Notes under the pieces: generated by a model
Databases searched by the model: none
What the model was told of the DNA's origin: nothing
The model's input: only the letters and a program-made list of their open reading frames with translations
Source: Brachynemurus nebulosus
Lineage: Eukaryota; Arthropoda; Insecta; Neuroptera; Myrmeleontidae
DNA length: 64,000 nt
Assembly (NCBI GenBank): GCA_035578155.1
Contig: JAPWDM010000008.1
Location: forward strand, 28,690,280-28,754,279
Direction: 5' to 3'
Part shown: positions 57,599 to 64,000 of the stretch, piece after piece
How positions within the stretch are numbered: the stretch's first letter is position 1
Layout: each line of letters starts with the position of its first letter
Position numbers and translations under genes: made by a program

Positions 57599-59124
57599 AT
57601 CTATATGTTCTTAGTTGCTTGAAACACCCTATAGGTGCATTTAAAACAAACATATCAGCAGTTATTTCCCAGAACTACGGCATTACGCGATATACGGGAT
57701 ATGTATACGGTGTGCGCATGTTCATACTTGCAGTAGACAATTGTTATTCGTTTCGTTTTATTGTTGCAAGTTTGAAATGGTTCTAAATTTTAAATACAGA
57801 ATAGTGAAGTTGGCTTTTTTAAAGAAAACATTTTGACATGTTCGTTTCATTATTTTTGTAAATTAATGGTTATAGTGTATAAGTACCATTTATTATTTAA
57901 AATTAAATAATTTATACTAATAAATGAATAAATTACAACAATTTTTAATTTTCATACTAAATTAACAAATATTATTTGCAAACAAGGTAACGTTCTTAAA
58001 AATATTTTGTTTCTTTTAATTATTTAGGTGTTAATAGAAAATTTGGTTCTCATTACTTAAGTATTTGTCATCTTATCAATAAATATTTGTTTTTAATATT
58101 AAATAATGTTATCAATTTTTTAGTTTTTCAAGGTAAAAGTTTTCAAAGGTAGGTAATGTATTATTTTAACCAAGTACATCCTGGAAATGTGTGCAATCAA
58201 TTTATGTTACCTTTGTTATTAGTAGTTTAAAATTTTAAAATTTTTATTATTTTTACGCTTTATTAACTATTTAAGTTTACTTTTACTGAAAAATATTAAT
58301 TATTAGTATTTTTCTTTAGTAGTCATTAATCTTTTTACTAAATTTTTTGTGGATTCTGTTTTTGATTAAAAAGTTTCACTAATTACTAAATAAAAGCCTA
58401 CATAATATTAGTAGAAAATTCAGAGATTGGCAACGTTTTTGATGTAAAAGATATAATAATTTTTTTTTTTTTTTTTTTTTGAAACCTTCAAGAACAGAGA
58501 GTTAAAGTTTTGAAAAGGTGTACATTCTTCAACAGGAGTAGAAAAAATAATTTTAAAAGTAAAAAGTAACAAAATTAGAAAAAAAAATGTAGGAAGACTT
58601 GCGATCATAATTGAACAATCTTTGACTTATTGTTTTAGAGGAAATTTTTATCCGAACTAATGAATTTTAATTTGCGACAATAAGTTTTTTGGTTTTAGTA
58701 ATTAATACTTAATCTCTAACACGTCATACTTTAATATAATAGTTAATAGATATTTGTAAAATAATGCCGCAGATGTATTATAAAATACTAAAATAGGAAA
58801 TTTTGTAAAAATATTATTTAAAAATGTCTACACATAATCAAATCATAATTAATTTGCCTTAGGTTAAATTTTTTATATCAAAACCTTTGTGAATAATAAT
58901 TGAAAAATAGGAAATTCCCATAAAAAAGAAGGTACTCTTGTATCCTCCAAATTCATCGTAAATTTTAACTCATTCATTAGTATGATTACAGTAGTGTAAC
59001 GAAATAAGAACACCATTGGGACCAGAGAGAAGTTTGGTTATTTCGTTACATCGGTATTAGGCTATTAGCTATTAAACACATAACTCGCTGTGCATGTAAA
59101 GCTTGACGCATACCCTCGCAGGGG
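57599..59124. other. Unannotated AT-rich stretch
   Basis: It contains one perfect 13-bp hairpin (58995-59007 with 59038-59050, TGTAACGAAATAA) and poly-T near 58460. No gene was seen. Confidence 0.5.
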
Positions 59125-59179
59125 CGTATACAGCCGAGCTTCGTGGGGGGTTGTCACGAAGAAAATTTGGGGGGTTGTC

Positions 59180-59720
59180 ACGCAGAATAGGCGAATAGTA
59201 ATTTTAAAAAATTTTAAAGAAAGTGAACTTACTTTTATAACAAATGAAATACATACATATTAAGTAATTTAAAAATGTTATTAAAGTCACTGTTTATTTA
59301 TAAATTAGGAATTTTGGAGTTTTATTATTTATAAAATAGAAATTTTGGATTTTTTTGGAAAGAAAAAATATCTTCATAAAAGCCTTCCAGTTTACTAAAG
59401 TTCCTTTTTTAATATTTAAAAATAAAACACAAAGGCAATTGGCGGATAAGCATGGGTAGGAATGCCCTCGTACGAATTGTGTCGGCTTTTTCCCTGCTAA
59501 CTGCTATCGGCACAAAATTGAAATTTACTGAGATTCAGCCCTTAAAAACTTAAAAGCTTTTTTTAAAGCCCCGATCAACCGGACACTCATCATTAGTTTT
59601 GAAACCACCAAAATGACAAATCGCTTGTCGACTTTCAATTATATTTCGCTTGTAGACATTCAATACCGAAGATGAAAGGAAAAATTCGACTTCCGTGATG
59701 GGGCTCCGCTGCTCACGGCG
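59180..59720 (+). repeat. Dispersed repeat B, copy 2
   Basis: It matches 27100-27690. A hAT-like end, CAGGGGCGTATACAGCC, lies just upstream at 59121, but its partner was not found. Confidence 0.8.
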
Positions 59721-59830
59721 TTTTTATTTTATCTATAGCCAAACGATTTTGAAATAAAAGACTTTCCTCCGTTTGCGCAAGTGGAATGGGTAAAATAAAT
59801 CAACTCACTGCCCTATGGTTCATAAGACAC

Positions 59831-60051
59831 ATGTATGGTTCATTTCAATTAAATTTAACCATGCTTCGTCACTTTGAATTTAAATAATTTCCGTTTTCTT
59901 GGCTTTATCTCTTTTATTATTGCATTTATATAAATTTTAAATTTTGCAGTTTATTTTTAGAAAAGAATAGAAGATTGATTTGTTTCGAATATAAGAATTA
60001 TTTAATTTTTTAACGAAAACTCATGATCAATTGTATCTGAAACGAGGTATA
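59831..60051. repeat. Dispersed repeat A, copy 2
   Basis: It matches 7775-7990 almost base for base. Here it lies 110 bases after repeat B, while copy 1 of A and copy 1 of B are 19 kb apart. Confidence 0.8.
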
Positions 60052-60167
60052 TTTGACAGATATCGATCTTATCTTCAAAATGATTTAGACTGCTCCATTT
60101 TAAAATGCGATTCTACATACCTCTTAGTTCATTTTCTGTCGGGTTTATGTAATTTTAGTATGTAAAA

Positions 60168-61253
60168 CAAGGCTGCCCAACCCTAGGCCCGCGGGCCACA
60201 TTGTGGCCCGTGAACGACTTATAAATAGCTCGCGTGGTTTAATAATTCCCGCCAAGTTAAAAAAGTGTCACGCGCCACAGAAAAAATAGTGCGCGTTGCA
60301 TAGACAGACCGTAGGTAGAGATTGACATCAGGGCCCGCTCTAGAGGCGGGCAATCCGTGCATTTGTCCGGGGCGGCAAATTTAAAGGACGGTATTTTGGC
60401 TGTGAATGAAGGGGATCATGCATTTTTTTTTTTAAAATATAGTTAAAGTTAGGGTGCGTTATTGTCAGCATTTGATCTGGCACTTAACATAGGAAAATTT
60501 TTGAGTCATAAACAATTTCAAAAATCACATTAATTGTATTAGTTATTTCAATTTTGATTTTTCTTGCTTTATTTCTTTTGTTCCTTATTTTGGCAGAAGA
60601 TGCTATTTTATTTTATTATTTTTTTATTACTCATGCGGGAGAAGTACTAACTTGGCGCACACATTTCTGTACGCAAAATAGCTGTTTGCCCACTGTACTC
60701 TTCCCGCATACTTTTTTGCGTGTGGAAAGTAACTTTCCACTCGCAAATTGACAATAAAACACGCAAAATTTAATCAAAACACGCAAAGCCGCCTCTTAAT
60801 TTTTCATTTAATAAATATTTCATAATTATTTCTATAGAAACCATCAACAAAGTATTACGATAATTAATTCAGAAAAAAAAGACGAACACTTAAAAATATT
60901 ATTTTAAAAAGTAATAAAAATGTCAAAAATAGTGATAATAATAGGAAAAAGTATGTGAAATTTGTAAGAAAAAATAGTATGTGCAACTCGTGCGGGATTG
61001 TCGATTGCCTCACTCAATCAAATGAGTGCACTCACTACTTCGCTTTCGTGGCCAATCGACAATTTCCCGCACTTATTGCACAATATACTATTAATAAATG
61101 AAAACATATGAATGTTGTATTTCTTTTGTTGCATTAATTAATTTAAATTGTTATTAAAAGTAATACAAACAAGAACCGTCAGTGCTCAGTGGCCCGTCTG
61201 TGATTTTTTAGTCGTCAGTTTTGCCCAATTGTTAAAAAGGTTGGGCAGCCTTG
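60168..61253. mobile_element. hAT-type MITE, 1086 bp
   Basis: The ends CAAGGCTGCCCAACC and GGTTGGGCAGCCTTG are exact 15-bp inverted repeats. The 8-bp flank ATGTAAAA is identical on both sides (60160-60167 and 61254-61261). GGCCCGCGGGCC lies just inside the left end. An inner hairpin (60972-61006 with 61053-61091) contains TGCGGGA and AATCGACAAT words. The frame at 60554-60751 has no recognised domain. Confidence 0.85.
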
Positions 61254-61261
61254 ATGTAAAA

Positions 61262-63179
61262 TAAGAGAGAAAGGTTATAAACAATAATTCCTTTAAGACT
61301 TCCATGAGTTGACGTAAGGCATACCTATCGATCGATATGTAGCTATCTTAAGTTGTCCAACGTTTTAGTCAAACGAGGATCGATATAGTTTTTTCGATTT
61401 TTCTGTCGAGCTATTATTGTGTTAATCGTATGGACAGCTCCATAAGATCTATAATTCTATAGTCTTTTAACATACGACTAAACAGTTGATTGATTAAAGA
61501 ATGTATGTATGCGCGTAGTTTAAGAGTATCCCTTTCAAACCGTAACATCAAACGTTAAGTGGTTGTGCTTATATCGTTCTACTACTGTATATGTATACAG
61601 GCTGTTTCATTAATAATTGAAAATATTTTAACTGGAGAATCCTGGGCTCAGAATATGAAGATTTAACCCAAATCACTTAGATAAAATGTGAATCCTTACT
61701 GAGCTACAGGGTGTTTTATTTAAGAATTTAAAAACAATTTTTGCCCAGTACTTTAAAACTATTTGAGGTATCCCTGTCATAGTTGGCAGGAAGTGTAGGT
61801 GCCGTACGCCATACTAAATTATGTTAAATTAAAGTTTCTGGCTACTACCAGAGGCGTACAACCGGGGCCAATGGGGGGTTAAGTCTTCCTAAATTCTACG
61901 TCACTGGCGGAATTGTCATTTTAGCACAATTTTTCGATTCACTAATACTTTCTGTGTAAATAACATACTCTTCCTCCGTAACGATAAAATCATTATTTTT
62001 CGAGATATTTAAAGTTAAGCATAAATTTGCGCAGTTATCAGAAACTTTGAAATCCGGAGAGCAGGGCATTTCAGATCCTATAGAAATAAGAAATCTGACT
62101 CTGCTTTTGCACTTTAATTGACACTAGACACACACCAGAACGGGAAATTGCCGTGTTACACGAGGCAAGCAAAGGACAGAAGTTAACTATCCTAGAAGCA
62201 ATAGAAATAAATAAACATAACTCCGATCACCTTTTAAATAACTACACCGATATTTACAGTTCAACTTTATTTTCAATATTATAATTCATTTAAAGCTTTA
62301 AAATTGTATTTTGCTGTAACATTGTCTTTTTGTCAATTTCAGTTTCAATCTTTGGCACGTGCCTTTGATTGCCTTTTGTCACATGTAATGTAATCTTGTT
62401 TTTCTTGATTTTCGGATTCTCCCACTACCCCCCGCCCCTTCCACCTCCACATCACATTCCACTTCCCCTTCATATAGTACAGGTAGATAAAATTAGTATA
62501 TAAAGCATGTATCGAATGTAATTTTTATTCTGTTTGAAAATGAACTAACGGGTTGAAACAATATTGTCACAGTTTCAAAAATAAAAGTGGTATTTTGCAA
62601 AGTAAAGTATTTGTTTATTATTTACAAATATGGAATACCATAAAGTAACACTCAAATCTATGAATATTATTATTTTGATCATTTATAATAAGTAAAAATC
62701 GTACACCTAGGGAGCTGGTGGGAATTTCAGTATATGATTTCATCTTCATTGATACTAATATGTTATATAATTTACTACTGTGCGAATAAGGAAAAATTAG
62801 AGCAGAGTTCAGATGGTGCTGACTTTTCGTGAAAATTAGAAGAATAAGAAAGTTCCCTTAAATTCCATCATCGTGTCTGTCATTGATATATTAATCAGAT
62901 CAATTCAGCCTTAAAAATAGTAGTAAAGATACAAAAATTAGGGGAGAGCTGAAAATTGGTGCGAATGTTCAGAACACCATTATAAATAAGTGTTGAAAAG
63001 TCCTCATCGATCCTGTATGTGGAAAGAATTTTATTCAAGGTCAAAGGTTTCAAAAATGGGTTTTTCGCGTTTTTCAGCAAAACGGTAAGTTTTATATAAT
63101 TATCTATAAAAAATGTTTCAATATTTTTTTTCCTAAGAGCCACCGTTTCTGAGATATAACTATTATAAAAAATCTCCCA
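61262..63179. other. Unannotated stretch with transposon debris
   Basis: The 'acaggctgtttcattaataattg' phrase at 61598 and 'gctacagggtgttttattt' at 61703 resemble common insect repeat ends. CAGAGGCGTACAACCGGGG at 61852 resembles a hAT end. A C-rich patch lies at 62421-62470. No gene was supported. Confidence 0.4.
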
Positions 63180-63182
63180 CCT

Positions 63183-63476
63183 GTGCCGGAAAAACTCCTC
63201 AACACAATTTTTTGTAATTGTAAAATGGCATGTAGTGCAAAATGCGGCTGCAAAAAAGTTGGATTGTTTTGTTCTCTTGCATGTACCAGTTGTCATGTCC
63301 AGTCGTGGTCTAATGTTGAATCACCAACAGAAGAGGATTCGTATGATACCAACGAGGAGACATGTGATGCATCGCTATTGAGGCAATTTACTTGTACCCA
63401 ACAAGAAGAACAAGAACAAGAGGAAGCTGAAATATTGATTATGAATCTGACGAATAATTTTCCTCACTTTTTTTAA
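63183..63476 (+). CDS. Cys-rich CXC-like fragment of an uncharacterised, probably transposon-associated protein
   Basis: The frame enters from upstream (it is open from about 63135) and reads LPPVPEKLLNTIF, then CNCKMACSAKCGCKKVGLF and CSLACTSCH. That is nine cysteines in about 30 residues with C-x-C and C-G-C spacing, similar to tesmin/CXC-type metal-binding blocks. The motif is followed by a long acidic and Gln-rich tail (EEDSYDTNEETCD, QQEEQEQEEAE) and a stop. Similar Cys blocks near the C-terminus occur in uncharacterised insect reading frames that are often repetitive. No start codon or upstream domain was found, so it is a 3' fragment. DNA or metal binding is inference. Confidence 0.5.
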   Translation: MPEKLLNTIFCNCKMACSAKCGCKKVGLFCSLACTSCHVQSWSNVESPTEEDSYDTNEETCDASLLRQFTCTQQEEQEQEEAEILIMNLTNNFPHFF

Positions 63477-63629
63477 ACCTATACCGCTTTCACCATTCCC
63501 AATACTAATATTTTTTATTATTCAATAGCTTTCAATTAAACATTATCACCATAGACCGTGGAATAGGCTTACCGGGAAAACCCTTTAAAAAATCTCGCTA
63601 AGTACACTACCTTACAGGTGGCGTGGAAA

Positions 63630-63870
63630 CGTGGCGTATTTTGAAAATATACCCGAAGTCAGAGCTTGTGACGTCACTGACCGATCTAGGATCGGGTATA
63701 ATTTACAAAACAGAAACTAACAAAATGACTCTTTGAAATATACCTCATTTCAGAGCCAGAATCGGGTATATTTTCAAGTACAAGAATACTACTATGAGAA
63801 TTTGAATATATACCCGACAGTAAATTAGTGTAATACAGTTACTAATAAGGTATATTTTCAAACTTATTTC
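63630..63870. repeat. Iterated (T)TGAAAATATACCCG motif in both orientations
   Basis: The word GGGTATATTTTCAA or its complement, with variants, occurs near 63633, 63695, 63739, 63764, 63803 and 63850. It stops before the window edge. It may be one end of a further iterated-word element. Confidence 0.5.
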
Positions 63871-64000
63871 AACTGTAATTTATACTTCATCTTCATAAAA
63901 AAAAAATATGCAAATATGATTTAAAACAAGACTTTGCTGCAAATAAAAAAAACCGTTACAATTTTTTGAAAGAATTTTTAGCTTCTTCTTATCTTAATTT

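Overview
This is an AT-rich, gene-poor piece of a eukaryotic nuclear genome, almost certainly from an insect. The evidence is a six-exon animal-type gene with GT-AG introns, and a crowd of insect-type transposable elements: hAT, PIF/Harbinger, mariner, TTAA-target, pogo-like, Helitron-like and Penelope-like. I cannot place the order with confidence from sequence alone; the repeat style would suit a hemipteran.

Only one complete host gene is visible: a cytosolic 5'-nucleotidase III (cN-III) of 300 residues, rebuilt here from six exons between 48781 and 53835 on the plus strand. A possible last exon of another gene is at 89-206. A Cys-rich CXC-like reading frame is at 63183-63476. Two further short candidates (minus strand, 7475-7741 and 21306-21480) are weak.

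The rest is mostly mobile DNA, much of it with readable ends. The largest element is a 4.5 kb hAT transposon (33533-38051) with matching termini and a perfect 8-bp target duplication. Its one-intron transposase is interrupted by a single in-frame TAG, and its 5' region carries two head-to-head Penelope-like 3' tails. A second Penelope-like fragment is at 19983-21220. Both Penelope tails end in a motif shaped like a hammerhead ribozyme core. A mariner relic (24346-24895), a Harbinger transposase relic (28431-28795) and a Helitron-like element (22469-23321) follow the usual family patterns.

Non-autonomous elements include three copies of a 441-447 bp family (14774, 16279, 41257) and a three-level nest at 17504-19413: a hAT MITE that received a TTAA-flanked element, which in turn received another hAT MITE, with target duplications matching at each level. 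Several MITEs sit inside short satellite-like arrays (168-bp and 262-bp units).

The least expected pattern is a set of about five gene-less, roughly 0.9-1.4 kb elements flanked by TA (253-1220, 10301-11196, 31070-32264, 49681-51094, 55657-56918). Their terminal word is repeated several times inside the element in both orientations. One lies in intron 2 of the cN-III gene. Similar iterated-word patches without clear ends occur at 3805-4216, 19549-19876 and 63630-63870.
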